DNA of 64,000 nucleotides, from assembly GCA_014055465.1 (NCBI GenBank), contig WIAF01000007.1:62001-126000 (forward strand), in the 5' to 3' direction. A program made the translations under genes and the position numbers. The notes under the pieces were generated by a model, which was not told the DNA's origin, made no database searches, and saw nothing but the letters and a program-made list of their open reading frames with translations. The stretch is from Nitrospira sp. CR1.1 (GTDB lineage Bacteria; Nitrospirota; Nitrospiria; Nitrospirales; Nitrospiraceae). Shown piece by piece: positions 54,551 through 64,000 of the stretch. Every line of letters begins with the position of its first letter. The stretch's first letter is position 1.

Positions 54551-55351
54551 TCAGCTGAGCTCGATTCGCGCGCCTCTGGCCACATGTAACCGGTCGGCCG
54601 CACGACCTTCCTTGAGGAACACCTCAACGTATCCGTTGCTGTTGATTAGAGCGTGGGGGGCATCGGTTGAACCTTCCCCGTAGGTATGCACCAGACGGTC
54701 GATCGTCAGGCCGCCGATGCGAATGTATGGGTCGGAGCGTTTGGTGACACCGCGGACTTCCCGGATGTGGTAGGCGGTGAGATTTGAAATCAGATTGCCG
54801 AACCGATCGATATAGACGATCTCTCCCGCCATGGCATGTTTGTCCCAGGCCGGTTCGGAAATCGGCAGACGTTCGTAATTGGGGACGAGTCGGCCGAACG
54901 AACCGATCGGTTGGCCTTTGGTCAACCAGGCGGCGGCGGGGGCGAAGAGATCGCGCCCGTCAAATGTGGCGCCTTCCGAGTCCAGCCGGTACTGCCGGTT
55001 TTCGAGGTGTCGTACTTCGACGCCCGTTTCTTCCTGATAGATGTGGGTGAACAGGCCGTTGTCCGGTCCGACAAACACGTAGCGCGAGGACGATACCAGC
55101 AGCGGCCGCCTGGCGGTGCCCACGCCGGGATCCACGACCGCGACATGGATGGTGCCATCCGGAAAATAGCGATAGCAGGATTTGAGCAGATACGCGGCAT
55201 CCGCCACATCGTGCGGCGTGACGTGATGAGAGAGATCCACGATCTGCGCCTGAGGATTGATGTTGAGGATCACGCCCTTCACACTGGCCACGAAATAATC
55301 GCGGTCGCCGAAATCCGTCAACAGTGTGATCAGGGGAATGGTTACCGGCAT
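54551..55351 (-). CDS. SAM hydroxide adenosyltransferase (DUF62 family)
   Basis: A 266-residue SAM hydrolase-type enzyme of the SAM_adeno_trans family (related to fluorinase/chlorinase). LITLLTDFGDRDYFVASVKGVIL, IVDLSHHVTPHDVADAAYLL, VAVVDPGVGTARRPLL and FVGPDNGLFTH are typical. The DUF62 reaction is SAM plus hydroxide to adenosine and methionine. It also contains YIDRFGNLISNL, common to the family's second domain. It lies ~80 bases after greA. Confidence 0.93.
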   Translation of the reverse strand: MPVTIPLITLLTDFGDRDYFVASVKGVILNINPQAQIVDLSHHVTPHDVADAAYLLKSCYRYFPDGTIHVAVVDPGVGTARRPLLVSSSRYVFVGPDNGLFTHIYQEETGVEVRHLENRQYRLDSEGATFDGRDLFAPAAAWLTKGQPIGSFGRLVPNYERLPISEPAWDKHAMAGEIVYIDRFGNLISNLTAYHIREVRGVTKRSDPYIRIGGLTIDRLVHTYGEGSTDAPHALINSNGYVEVFLKEGRAADRLHVARGARIELS

Positions 55352-55430
55352 GACATCAACCCGGCCCCGGCATGCGAACGAAATCTGGCGCGGAAGGAGC
55401 GCGAAAAAGGTGCGGGCGACACCATGACGT

Positions 55431-55907
55431 CTACAATTCCTCGAAACGGATTTCCATCACTTCGTATTCCACCACCTTGACGGGAGTCGTCACCTCTACC
55501 AGGTCCCCGACCCGCTTACCGATGAGTGCCCGGCCAACCGGGGATTGAACGGAAATGCGGGAAAACTTGAGGTCCGCTTCATCCTGCCCGACCAGGGTAT
55601 ATTGCTTCTTGGCCTGGGCTTCCTGTTCGATCAACACGACGGTGGCGCCGAACACCACGGTGTCGCTGGTGCGGCCGGCAATGTCGATGATCCGGCAGTC
55701 GGCCAGTTTCCCCTTCAACTCCGCCAGGCGCGCCTCGATAAACCCCTGCCGCTCTTTCGCGGCATCGTATTCGGCATTTTCGCTCAGATCGCCATGTGCG
55801 CGCGCTTCTGCAATCGCCTCGATGACGCGCGGACGTTCCACTTTATGGAGTCGGTCCAATTCGGCTTTCAGCGCTTCGTATCCCTTTTTCGTGATCGGTG
55901 TCGGCAT
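55431..55907 (-). CDS. greA: Transcription elongation factor GreA
   Basis: A 158-residue factor that lets RNA polymerase cleave backtracked RNA. The N-terminal coiled-coil (PTPITKKGYEALKAELDRLHKVERP, then EAIAEARAHGDLSENAEYDAAKERQGFIEARL, with the acidic tip DLSENAEYD) is typical, and the C-terminal FKBP-like domain ends GDLVEVTTPVKVVEYEV. Length is normal. Confidence 0.96.
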   Translation of the reverse strand: MPTPITKKGYEALKAELDRLHKVERPRVIEAIAEARAHGDLSENAEYDAAKERQGFIEARLAELKGKLADCRIIDIAGRTSDTVVFGATVVLIEQEAQAKKQYTLVGQDEADLKFSRISVQSPVGRALIGKRVGDLVEVTTPVKVVEYEVMEIRFEEL

Positions 55908-56050
55908 ATCTTCCCCCCGATGACCATTGAAACCGGCTTCCGGTCGCGCCTTTCGGTCGTCACACCGGTTACCTCGCGTTCAGGAAAGTCTTCGATATGT
56001 ATGTCCTTCCTGGAACCTGTTGTCAATTGTCCCTCTGTCAGGACCTTCGC

Positions 56051-59000
56051 TCAATTCACCCGGTGATACTCCTGCAATGCTCGAATGGCAAGCCCCTTTT
56101 TCAGCAGCGCTTCGATCCCCATGACGGCGGCCAGGGCTCCCCGCATCGTGGTGTAGTACGGCACGCCTTTGTGCAAGGCCTCGCGTCGAATGGATAAGGA
56201 GTCGGTCTGCGCGGATGCCGTCCGCACGGTATTGACGACCAGGGCTACATCGCCATTCTTGATATGGTCCACAATGTGCGGCCGCCCTTCCTGCACCTTG
56301 TTGACTACATCCACCTGCATCCCCTGCTCGGTCAGATACGCAGCCGTTCCGGAGGTGGCGGTGATCCGGAATCCGAGCGCGACCAACCGTTGGGCGACGT
56401 CGCAGGCCCCGGCGCGGTCCTCGCTTTTCACGCTGAGAAATGCGGTGCCGGAGGTGGGCAGGATGGCGCCGGCGCCGGCTTGGGATTTGACGAATGCCCA
56501 GCCGAAATCGCTGTCGATGCCCATCACTTCCCCGGTGGACTTCATTTCCGGGCCGAGCAGGACGTCGACGCCGGCGAATTTCGTAAATGGGAACACGGCT
56601 TCCTTGACGGAAAGATGCGTCGGTGTGGGGGCCGTCATGAAATTCAATTGCTTCAACGATTTGCCGACCATGACCTTCATGGCCAGTTTGGCCAGCGGGA
56701 CGCCGATGGCCTTGCTGACGAACGGCACTGTGCGCGATCCGCGCGGATTGACCTCCAGCACATAGATGGTCTGATCCTTCACGGCGAACTGCGCGTTCAT
56801 CAGTCCGATCACGCCGAGTTCCAATGCCAGCGCGGTCATCTGACGGCGGATTTCTTCGATCGTCGCGGAGTCGAGCGTATAGGGCGGAAGGGAACAGGCC
56901 GAGTCCCCCGAGTGCACACCGGCTTCCTCGATGTGTTCCATGATGCCCGCCACGACCACAGTCGTGCCGTCGGAAATCGCGTCGGCATCGATTTCGATGG
57001 CATCGCGCAAATACTTATCGATCAGCACGGGGTGTTTCTCCGACGCCTTGACCGCCGTATTCATATAGTGGAGCAGTCCCGCCTCGTCGTAGACGATCTG
57101 CATCGACCGTCCACCAAGGACATACGACGGCCGCACCATCACGGGATAGGTAATGTCGGCGGCGATCTTCAAGGCTTCATCGACGGAATGGGCCATCCCG
57201 CTTTCCGCCTGACGCAAACCGAGTGTATCGAGGAGGTCGCGGAACCGCGCGCGGTCTTCCGCGCGGTCGATGGCATCCGGACTTGTGCCCAGAATAGTGA
57301 CACCGGCGCGTGACAGGGAGAGCGCGAGTTTCAGGGGCGTCTGCCCGCCGAATTGGAGCACCACGCCCATCGGTTGTTCGCGCGCCACGATATTCAACAC
57401 ATCTTCCTCCGTCAGCGGCTCGAAGTAGAGGCGATCGGAGGTGTCATAGTCCGTGCTGACCGTTTCCGGATTGCAATTGACCATGATAGTTTCGATCTGT
57501 TCCTCGCGCAACGCCATGGCGGCGTGCACGCAGCAATAGTCGAACTCAATCCCCTGCCCGATCCGGTTTGGTCCGCCGCCCAGAATCACGACCTTTTTCC
57601 TGTCGGTCGGGCGCGCCTCGCACTCGCGCTCATAGGTGGAATAGAGGTATGGCGTATGGGCTTCAAACTCGGCGGCGCAGGTATCGACGCGCTTGTAGGT
57701 TACGCTGCGAGGGGTGCTGCCTTGTCCCAGGGCCAAGCGCCAACGTCGAACCGTACCTTGCGGAACTCCCAGCAATTGAGCCAGGCGTTCGTCGGCGAAG
57801 CCCAATTCTTTCGCTTCGACGAGGAGGTCCGGCCGGAGGCCAGGGTCGCCGAGCCTGCCGCGTTCTGCCACGAGGCGCGGCTCGAACTCGACGATTTCAC
57901 GAATCTGATCCAGGAACCAGGGATCGATTTTGGTCAGGGCGAAGAGTTCCTGATTCGTCATGCCGAGACGCATGCCGTCGGCCAGGCGCCACAGCCGGTC
58001 TGGGAGCGGTGTGCGCACGGCCTTGCGAACCTGTTCCGCCGCCTCTTCGCGATCGAGCGTCGGCGGCACGCCGAGATCGAGGCCCATCTTCGAACTGAAG
58101 CCGAACTGATCGACTTCCATGGAACGGATCGCCTTCTGCAGCGATTCTTTAAACGTACGCCCGATCGCCATGACTTCCCCGACCGATTTCATCTGGGTGG
58201 TCAGCGTGGGATCGGCGCCGGGGAATTTCTGGAAGGCAAAGCGGGGAATTTTCACGACGACGTAATCGATGGTCGGTTCGAAGGACGCTTTCGTCACGCC
58301 GGTGATGTCGTTCGTGATTTCATCCAGGGTATACCCGACGGCCAGCTTGGCGGCAATTTTTGCGATGGGGAATCCCGTCGCTTTGGACGCCAGGGCTGAG
58401 CTTCGGGAGACGCGTGGATTCATTTCGATCACGACCATGTCTCCGTTCACCGGGTTCATGCCGAACTGAATATTGGCTCCGCCTGTATCGACGCCGATTT
58501 CGCGAATAATGCGCACGGCCGCATCGCGCAGCATCTGATATTCCTTATCGGTCAGCGTGAGTGCCGGCGCCACGGTGATGCTGTCGCCGGTGTGGACGCC
58601 CATCGGATCGAGATTCTCGATAGGGCAGATGATGACCACGTTGTCTTTCAGGTCGCGCATCACTTCGAGCTCGAACTCTTTCCAGCCGATGACGGACTGT
58701 TCGACGAGCACCTGGCGGACCGGGCTCATGGCCAGGCCCCATTCCACCTGTGTCCGGAATTCTTCAATGTTGTAGGCGATGTTGCCGCCGGTTCCGCCCA
58801 TGGTGAATGATGGCCGTACAATCGCCGGGAACTGCACGCGCCGGACCACTTCTTCGGCTTCTTGGAGCGACGTGGCCACGCCGCTATCCGGTACGCGCAG
58901 GCCGATTTTCCACATCGCCTGCCGGAACGCGTCGCGATCCTCGGCCTTATGGATGGCTTCGATCGATGCCCCAATTAGCTGTACTCCGTATTTTTCCAGG

Positions 59001-59320
59001 ACGCCCCGTTTGGCCAGCCCGATGGCGGTATTCAAGGCCGTCTGCCCGCCCATGGTCGGCAACAGCGCGTCCGGGCGTTCGCTTTCGATGACCTTTTCCA
59101 CCACGTCGAGCGTGATCGGTTCAATGTAGGTCCGGTCGGCAAAATCCGGATCGGTCATGATTGTGGCCGGATTGCTGTTGATCAGGATGACGCGGTACCC
59201 CTCCTCCTTGAGCGCTTTGCACGCCTGGGTTCCCGAATAGTCGAATTCGCAGGCCTGCCCGATCACGATGGGGCCGGAGCCGATCAAGAGAATGGAGCGG
59301 ATGTCTGTCCGTCGTGGCAC
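56051..59320 (-). CDS. carB: Carbamoyl-phosphate synthase large subunit
   Basis: A 1089-residue enzyme (usual about 1070). Two ATP-grasp halves, each with a [19 protein letters not shown]-like start (second [20 protein letters not shown]) and [10 protein letters not shown] / [10 protein letters not shown], an oligomerisation domain between them ([11 protein letters not shown]), and a C-terminal MGS allosteric domain. It makes carbamoyl phosphate for pyrimidine and arginine synthesis. It follows the M48 gene at 22 bases. Confidence 0.98.
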   Translation of the reverse strand: MPRRTDIRSILLIGSGPIVIGQACEFDYSGTQACKALKEEGYRVILINSNPATIMTDPDFADRTYIEPITLDVVEKVIESERPDALLPTMGGQTALNTAIGLAKRGVLEKYGVQLIGASIEAIHKAEDRDAFRQAMWKIGLRVPDSGVATSLQEAEEVVRRVQFPAIVRPSFTMGGTGGNIAYNIEEFRTQVEWGLAMSPVRQVLVEQSVIGWKEFELEVMRDLKDNVVIICPIENLDPMGVHTGDSITVAPALTLTDKEYQMLRDAAVRIIREIGVDTGGANIQFGMNPVNGDMVVIEMNPRVSRSSALASKATGFPIAKIAAKLAVGYTLDEITNDITGVTKASFEPTIDYVVVKIPRFAFQKFPGADPTLTTQMKSVGEVMAIGRTFKESLQKAIRSMEVDQFGFSSKMGLDLGVPPTLDREEAAEQVRKAVRTPLPDRLWRLADGMRLGMTNQELFALTKIDPWFLDQIREIVEFEPRLVAERGRLGDPGLRPDLLVEAKELGFADERLAQLLGVPQGTVRRWRLALGQGSTPRSVTYKRVDTCAAEFEAHTPYLYSTYERECEARPTDRKKVVILGGGPNRIGQGIEFDYCCVHAAMALREEQIETIMVNCNPETVSTDYDTSDRLYFEPLTEEDVLNIVAREQPMGVVLQFGGQTPLKLALSLSRAGVTILGTSPDAIDRAEDRARFRDLLDTLGLRQAESGMAHSVDEALKIAADITYPVMVRPSYVLGGRSMQIVYDEAGLLHYMNTAVKASEKHPVLIDKYLRDAIEIDADAISDGTTVVVAGIMEHIEEAGVHSGDSACSLPPYTLDSATIEEIRRQMTALALELGVIGLMNAQFAVKDQTIYVLEVNPRGSRTVPFVSKAIGVPLAKLAMKVMVGKSLKQLNFMTAPTPTHLSVKEAVFPFTKFAGVDVLLGPEMKSTGEVMGIDSDFGWAFVKSQAGAGAILPTSGTAFLSVKSEDRAGACDVAQRLVALGFRITATSGTAAYLTEQGMQVDVVNKVQEGRPHIVDHIKNGDVALVVNTVRTASAQTDSLSIRREALHKGVPYYTTMRGALAAVMGIEALLKKGLAIRALQEYHRVN

Positions 59321-59342
59321 AATTGACCTCGAATAAAAGAAG

Positions 59343-60323
59343 TTAGCCGGTTGGCAGAGGCGCCTCTGGCATGGGCCCCACCGGCGGCCGGTAGGGTTGG
59401 ATCGGACCGGACGGGATTGCCGGGGCCTTTCCTGCGGGATGATAGTGTTTCATGGCGTCGGGGATCCAGGCCTCGATCTGGTTGATGCGGGTGACATCGG
59501 ACGGATGCGTCGAGAGGAACTCCGGAATCGCCTGCTGCGAGCGGAAACAGAGCTTGTTGATCATGGCGCGCGGACAGCCGCTCATCCGTTCCCAGAACGC
59601 CACCGCTTCGCGCGGATCGTACCCCGCCTCGGCCATCAGGCGCAGGCCGACAAAATCCGCTTCCGATTCCTGGCGGCGGTCGAAGGGCAGGGAGACGCCG
59701 ACGCCATAGACGGTCATCGCGGCCATGGCCGCATCCGGCCGTCCCACGGCGGCGCCGGCGCCCAAGGCGGCCAGTTGCCCAATTTGTTCGAGAATGCCGC
59801 GACTCATCCGTTCCGCCCCATGGCGCTGGAGCGCATGCGCCACTTCATGACCCATGACCGTCGCCAGTCCGTCTTCGTTCTTGGTTACCTTCAAAATTCC
59901 GGTGAATACCGCGACCTTGCCTCCTGGCAGCGCGAACGCGTTGATCGTGCGATCGTCCTGAATCACGGCGAATTCCCATTGGTATTCCGGTTTGTTCGCC
60001 GCCTTGGCGATGCGGTTGCCGACACGGTGCACCATCTCGTTGAGCTCCGGGTTGTCGCTCAAGGGCGCTTGCCTGAGCACCTCCCGAAAGGCCGAGAGGC
60101 CCATGGCCATTTCTTTTTCTTCCGACAGATAAATGAATTGGTCGCGCGCCGTGCCGGGCGCTCGTTGACAGCCGCCGAGCGATTGCAGCAAGCCCATCGT
60201 TGCGCCAATCCCCATGACGCTGGCCAACAGCGAAGCCGCGCGCGCCCCCAGCGCGAGCGCCGAGCGTCGCCCCATCGGCGTCTTGAGCAGCGTTTCGATT
60301 GAATGTTGGTCTGACGGATACAT
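59343..60323 (-). CDS. M48-family metalloprotease, membrane-anchored
   Basis: A 326-residue zinc protease. A hydrophobic segment ([17 protein letters not shown], about 20-40) precedes a possible lipobox (SLGGC). The zinc motif is HEVAHAL (two His, catalytic Glu), with the third ligand in ESEADFVG. It resembles loiP/bepA-type M48B peptidases of the envelope. A Pro-rich tail ends the protein. The start is taken as ATG 60323; a TTG 18 bases earlier is less likely. It sits between sppA and carB in an otherwise pyrimidine operon. Confidence 0.9.
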   Translation of the reverse strand: MYPSDQHSIETLLKTPMGRRSALALGARAASLLASVMGIGATMGLLQSLGGCQRAPGTARDQFIYLSEEKEMAMGLSAFREVLRQAPLSDNPELNEMVHRVGNRIAKAANKPEYQWEFAVIQDDRTINAFALPGGKVAVFTGILKVTKNEDGLATVMGHEVAHALQRHGAERMSRGILEQIGQLAALGAGAAVGRPDAAMAAMTVYGVGVSLPFDRRQESEADFVGLRLMAEAGYDPREAVAFWERMSGCPRAMINKLCFRSQQAIPEFLSTHPSDVTRINQIEAWIPDAMKHYHPAGKAPAIPSGPIQPYRPPVGPMPEAPLPTG

Positions 60324-60373
60324 CACGTCTATTCCATTCAATCAGCACCGGGCGACGGAAGCAACTCACCGCC

Positions 60374-61528
60374 TCAAGGCATCCACAGATACATGAATTG
60401 CGGCGATCCGCCTCGCACGACCGACAGCAGATCCACGTTCGCCAGACTGGCAAGGCTGGGCGCCGGGGCAACCAGCCGCGAATACACATTGTTCTGATAT
60501 TCGCCGGGCCGGCGATAGGTCACGACCTTCGCCTCCAGCAATCCGGCTTTTTTCTTGGCCAGCTCAATCGCATCGTCGAGGTATCCGATCTCGTCGACCA
60601 GCCCCGAGGATTTGGCCTGGTCGCCGGAATAAATCCGGCCGTCGGCCAGCTTCTTGATGGTTTCGCCGGTCAACCCCGGGCGTCCTTCCTGCACGACCTG
60701 GAGAAATCGCTGGTAAAAGCCATCGATCACGCCTTGGAAAATCGCGCGTTCTTCCGGCAGCATCGCCCGGAACGGGGAGCCCATATCTTTGCGTGGACCG
60801 GAGGTGACGGCATTGGTTTCCACGCCGACTTTCTCGAGCAATCCCCTGGCATTCACGGTCAGCATAATGACGCCGATGCTGCCGGTGACCGATGAGGGAT
60901 GGGCCAGCACGGCATCGGCGGCGGCCGCAATGTAGTAGCCGCCGGAGGCGCCCACATCCATGATGGACGCGACGATCGGAATTTTCCGGCTGGTCTTGAA
61001 GTGTTTGAGTTCGTGATAAATGATGTCGGATGCCGTGACGGTCCCTCCCGGGCTATTGATCCGGAGCACGATCGCTTTGACGCGTTCGTCTTTGGCGGCA
61101 CGTTCCAATTCTTCCTTCACGGTAGCCAGCATGCCTGGCGAGGAATAGAATCCGTCCTTGTTTTCTGAGCTGATCACGCCAGACACATCGATCATCAGGA
61201 CCTTGTCCTTGCCGGTGCCGCTGACTTTGTGTTCTTCCAGGGCGCCGGGACCCGGCGGGAGATTGATCGTGACGCAGGCGGCTTGCATCAGCGCCAGGGC
61301 CAGCACCACAAGACCGGTCGAGAGCTGCCAGACGCCGGGAGCCTGACCGACGTTGCGCTTCGTAGCGAGGCGAAGGAGCTGCGGCCAGGTGCGAGGCCGC
61401 AGGCCGGAAAAAACCGGAAGTGTATTCGCAGAATTACATTGAGGATTTTTGAGGGCCGAGAACGACGCAGATGGTCGCAGGTCATTCGCCGCAGCAGAGC
61501 GGTCAATGTCGGACAGGCTCCTACGCAT
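60374..61528 (-). CDS. sppA: Signal peptide peptidase SppA (S49), with repeat-derived N-terminus
   Basis: A 384-residue S49 peptidase. The ATG at 61528 overlaps the carA stop by eight bases. The first ~65 residues come from palindromic element R5 (61337-61521) and have no family counterpart; a hydrophobic segment and lipobox [10 protein letters not shown] follow at about 75-85. The peptidase domain has GSSGGYY-like DVGASGGYY with the nucleophile Ser, [10 protein letters not shown], and the catalytic Lys in the [11 protein letters not shown] region. SppA degrades signal peptides in the membrane. Whether the repeat-derived tail is translated, or a later start (GTG in the VVLALALM segment) is used, is unresolved. 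Confidence 0.88.
   Translation of the reverse strand: MRRSLSDIDRSAAANDLRPSASFSALKNPQCNSANTLPVFSGLRPRTWPQLLRLATKRNVGQAPGVWQLSTGLVVLALALMQAACVTINLPPGPGALEEHKVSGTGKDKVLMIDVSGVISSENKDGFYSSPGMLATVKEELERAAKDERVKAIVLRINSPGGTVTASDIIYHELKHFKTSRKIPIVASIMDVGASGGYYIAAAADAVLAHPSSVTGSIGVIMLTVNARGLLEKVGVETNAVTSGPRKDMGSPFRAMLPEERAIFQGVIDGFYQRFLQVVQEGRPGLTGETIKKLADGRIYSGDQAKSSGLVDEIGYLDDAIELAKKKAGLLEAKVVTYRRPGEYQNNVYSRLVAPAPSLASLANVDLLSVVRGGSPQFMYLWMP
61337..61521 (-). repeat. Palindromic element R5 between carA and the sppA domain
   Basis: A 185-nt member of the repeat family. Its arms (61337-61354 and 61504-61521) are inverted copies at 16 of 18 positions: GGAGCCTGACCGACGTTG against GGAGCCTGTCCGACATTG when read 5' to 3'. 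The left end begins on the last base of the carA stop codon. The middle holds the blocks gtcgttctcg, tcaaaaatcctcaatgta and cggttttttccggcctgcggcc, shared with R2. Confidence 0.78.
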
Positions 61529-62705
61529 GGTGTGTCTCCATCAATGTGACAAATTGTTCAAATAGGTAGGCGGAATCATGTGGGCCAGGAGACGCTTCGG
61601 GATGGTATTGCACCGAAAAGACGGGGCGATCCAGGCAGCGCATGCCTTCGACCGATCCGTCGTTCAGGCTGGTGTGCGTCAATTGCACGCGCCCGAACGG
61701 CGTGTCCACGACGGGCAGGTCCTGTCCGGTGGCCGGTGTCCTACCGGGGAACCGCACGGCAAAGTTGTGATTCTGAGACGTGATTTCCACTTTTCTCGTG
61801 CGCAAATCGATGACCGGATGATTGGCGCCATGATGACCGAACTTCAGTTTGTAGGTGGAAAATCCCAGCGCGAGCCCCAGCAATTGGTGCCCCAGGCAGA
61901 TGCCGAAAATCGGCACGCGGCCGATGAGCTCACGGAGCGCCGTCATGGCGTAGGGCACACCTTCCGGGTCACCGGGACCATTCGAGAGGAACAACCCTTG
62001 CGGCTTCAGGGCCAACACCTCCTTCGCCGGAGTCGAGGCCGGCACCACGGTGACCTCGCAGCCGACATCGACCAGCCGCCGGAGAATATTCTGTTTGACG
62101 CCGAAATCGTAGGCGACGACGCGCCAGGTTTTTTTTGTGGCCTGTGCGGCGCCCTGTTCCGGCATCGTGATCTTCGGCGCCCAATCACCCGTTCCTTCCG
62201 TCCAGGGATAAGGAAGTTCGCAGGTGACGGTCGCTGCCAGATCACGCCCGATGATGCTCGGCGCCTGCCGGGCTTTTTCCGCCACGCGGCGGGGGTCGAG
62301 ATCGATGTGGGAAATGACTCCCGGTTGGGCGCCCCGTTCGCGCAAGTGCCTGGTGAGAGCTCTGGTATCGATGCCCTCTATCGCCACGATATTCGCCGCC
62401 TGCAGATACTCTTGCAGCGTCGCCTTGCCGCGCCAGTTACTCGCCAGACGGCTGGACTCCTTGACGACGAACCCTTCGGCCCAGATTTTCCTTGATTCGA
62501 CGTCCTCCGGTGTGACGCCATAGTTGCCGATCTGTGGAGAGGTCATGGTGACGATTTGCCCGCGATACGAGGGATCGGTCAGCACTTCCTGATAGCCGGT
62601 CATGGCCGTGTTGAACACGACTTCACCGCCGGTCTCCCCTTCCGCGCCCAAAGCTCGTCCTTCGAACCAGGTTCCATCGGCGAGCGCAAGAATCGCTTTC
62701 TTCAC
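61521..62705 (-). CDS. carA: Carbamoyl-phosphate synthase small subunit
   Basis: A 394-residue glutaminase subunit that delivers ammonia to CarB. N-terminal [19 protein letters not shown] and [15 protein letters not shown]-terminal GATase with the nucleophile Cys in [12 protein letters not shown] and [11 protein letters not shown]. The start is GTG 62705: AAGGAG lies five bases before it, inside the end of the DUF4149 gene. A GTG at 62711 is the alternative. Confidence 0.97.
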   Translation of the reverse strand: MKKAILALADGTWFEGRALGAEGETGGEVVFNTAMTGYQEVLTDPSYRGQIVTMTSPQIGNYGVTPEDVESRKIWAEGFVVKESSRLASNWRGKATLQEYLQAANIVAIEGIDTRALTRHLRERGAQPGVISHIDLDPRRVAEKARQAPSIIGRDLAATVTCELPYPWTEGTGDWAPKITMPEQGAAQATKKTWRVVAYDFGVKQNILRRLVDVGCEVTVVPASTPAKEVLALKPQGLFLSNGPGDPEGVPYAMTALRELIGRVPIFGICLGHQLLGLALGFSTYKLKFGHHGANHPVIDLRTRKVEITSQNHNFAVRFPGRTPATGQDLPVVDTPFGRVQLTHTSLNDGSVEGMRCLDRPVFSVQYHPEASPGPHDSAYLFEQFVTLMETHHA

Positions 62706-62707
62706 GA

Positions 62708-63217
62708 TCACTCCTTCACTCGGATCCAGGATCGCACGCGCAGGGTCACCAGCGCGATACCGAGCCCCACATTCAGGATATACAGCACCCGTACCGGTTT
62801 ATGTAGCTGAAAGAACGCCTCGAAGGCGGCTTTCCTCGCCTCTTCGCCTTTGGAGGCAAAGGCCTGCGCTTGCAAGGCGGCCGCCTGAGGGTGCAGCACA
62901 AATGTGATCACACCGGCGGTGAGCAGCATCGCGCCGAGCAGCAACCATTCGGTTCTAGTGATGGCCTCATCCGCCAGTCCTTGTTGATACAGCCAGGCGC
63001 GCCAGAGGATGCCGGCGATCAGGATCGCCGCTGCGCCGAGCACCAGCCGATTGTACCCGTCGAACGCGCGAGTCAAAAAAAACCCGCCCGTATCCTGCCC
63101 GCCGAAAGTGTTGAACACGGCGGGAATCACGGCTGCCACGAGCACCAGAAGCCCGCCGATCCAGACGGCCAGGGCCAACATCTCGCAGGTGACACAGGCG
63201 ATTAATCCTTGCCGCAC
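62708..63217 (-). CDS. DUF4149 membrane protein
   Basis: A 169-residue membrane protein with four predicted segments: [60 protein letters not shown] and [17 protein letters not shown] long helix ([25 protein letters not shown]) links the last two. It matches the DUF4149/CopD-like small family with unknown function. GTG start at 63217, thirteen bases after the pyrC stop; its stop is two bases before carA, so it is translated with the pyrimidine genes. Confidence 0.85.
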   Translation of the reverse strand: MRQGLIACVTCEMLALAVWIGGLLVLVAAVIPAVFNTFGGQDTGGFFLTRAFDGYNRLVLGAAAILIAGILWRAWLYQQGLADEAITRTEWLLLGAMLLTAGVITFVLHPQAAALQAQAFASKGEEARKAAFEAFFQLHKPVRVLYILNVGLGIALVTLRVRSWIRVKE

Positions 63218-63229
63218 AATCGTCTGTTC

Positions 63230-64000
63230 CTACGCCGGCCGCCCGGGGCGGTCGAGTTCGTAGACGACCCGCCCGGAGACGATCGTCGTGGTGACGCGCC
63301 CTTTGACCTTCCACCCGGCGAACGGCGTGTTCCGGCTCTTAGAACGGAACCGCGCCGGATCCACTTCCCACTCAAGCGTGGGATCGACGATAGCCACGTC
63401 GGCCGGAGCGCCGGCGGCCAGGGTGCCGGCGTTGAGGCTAAAGGCCTTTGCCGGCGCCGTCGCAAGCTTATCGACCGCCGATTCCAGCGTGAGCACGCCT
63501 TCTTCGACCAACGCCAGGGTCAGCGGCAAGGCCGTTTCCAGGCCCACGATGCCGAACGGGGCTTCGGTGAATTCCTGTTGTTTCTCCTGCGTCGCATGCG
63601 GCGCATGGTCGGTCGCAATCACGTCGATCGTGCCGTCGCGCAATCCCTCCTTGATCGCCTGCACATCCTGACTGGTCCTCAACGGAGGATTCATTTTGGC
63701 GTGCGTATTGTAGCCGCGCGTGGTTTCCTCCGTGAGGGTAAAGTGATGTGGACAGGCTTCCGCCGTGACCTTGAGGCCGCGCGCCTTGGCTTCGCGCACC
63801 ATGCGGACCGAGCCGGCGGTGCTGATGTGCGCCAGATGCAGACGTGCTCCGGTCAGTTCGGCCAGGGAGACGTTGCGCGCCACCATCACATCCTCCGCGG
63901 CCGAAGGAATGCCCGGCAATCCGAGTTCGGTCGAGATCACCCCTTCATTCATGCATCCGCCTTCGGAGAGATGCAAATCCTCGCAGTGATCGACAACCGG
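63230..64000 (-). CDS. pyrC: Dihydroorotase, 5' end cut by window edge
   Basis: The last ~255 residues of dihydroorotase, open to the right edge. [52 protein letters not shown] and [20 protein letters not shown] include metal-site His residues and the conserved Asp. This is the class I/type of long PyrC, which catalyses N-carbamoyl-aspartate to dihydroorotate. pyrB or pyrR would be expected upstream outside the window. Confidence 0.97.
   Translation of the reverse strand, partial: PVVDHCEDLHLSEGGCMNEGVISTELGLPGIPSAAEDVMVARNVSLAELTGARLHLAHISTAGSVRMVREAKARGLKVTAEACPHHFTLTEETTRGYNTHAKMNPPLRTSQDVQAIKEGLRDGTIDVIATDHAPHATQEKQQEFTEAPFGIVGLETALPLTLALVEEGVLTLESAVDKLATAPAKAFSLNAGTLAAGAPADVAIVDPTLEWEVDPARFRSKSRNTPFAGWKVKGRVTTTIVSGRVVYELDRPGRPA

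Overview
The window is a gene-dense, GC-rich stretch of Gram-negative chromosome. Complete Kdo/heptose genes, outer-membrane-type proteins, lipoprotein signals and the overall gene content and protein style fit Nitrospira (phylum Nitrospirota). That taxonomic call is inference; no rRNA or tRNA gene is visible. Both edges cut genes: a hybrid sensor-type histidine kinase on the left and dihydroorotase (pyrC) on the right.

Layout. 1-16 kb: kinase fragment, two coupled small proteins, a lipoprotein alpha/beta hydrolase, two secreted small proteins, a cupredoxin-like protein, an RsuA-family pseudouridine synthase, a Sel1 protein, then hrpB, an ACT-domain regulator and peptide deformylase, a ferritin-like pair, and dnaE-accA. 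16-27 kb is the accessory part: a 1036-residue membrane protein, an ST7-like TPR protein, NnrS, a signal-less subtilase and an alpha/beta hydrolase all on the plus strand, followed on the minus strand by a BON-OmpA protein and a membrane-anchored coiled-coil protein with a DNA-binding-type hairpin domain. 27-36 kb: purH, purD, a Sua5-type tRNA t6A enzyme, a lipoprotein, FmdB, an aspartate aminotransferase-coaD-rsmD operon, a zinc ribbon and radC. 36-50 kb: an EF-G paralogue, then a long minus-strand block (lepA-lepB-rfaE1-kdsB-pyrG and kdsA-kdsD-pgsA-plsY-trkA-C, degP) joining translation, protein export, Kdo/heptose and phospholipid synthesis. 50-64 kb: bioA, a beta-barrel candidate, an orphan RND adaptor, SAM hydrolase, greA, and a pyrimidine operon pyrC-DUF4149-carA-sppA-M48 protease-carB.

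The most distinctive signals are: (1) a family of five long, imperfectly palindromic elements (about 116-185 nt) with covarying terminal stems, four of them starting at or within a few bases of a stop codon in the orientation of that gene, one of which supplies the N-terminal coding sequence of sppA; (2) the 16-25 kb membrane protein/TPR/protease/hydrolase cluster; (3) a paired envelope protein set that could link peptidoglycan to DNA; (4) a promoter-to-terminator unit with no ORF (34942-35119) antisense to a zinc-ribbon gene; and (5) a near-perfect sigma70 promoter in front of lepA. No CRISPR array, transposase or phage gene was seen.
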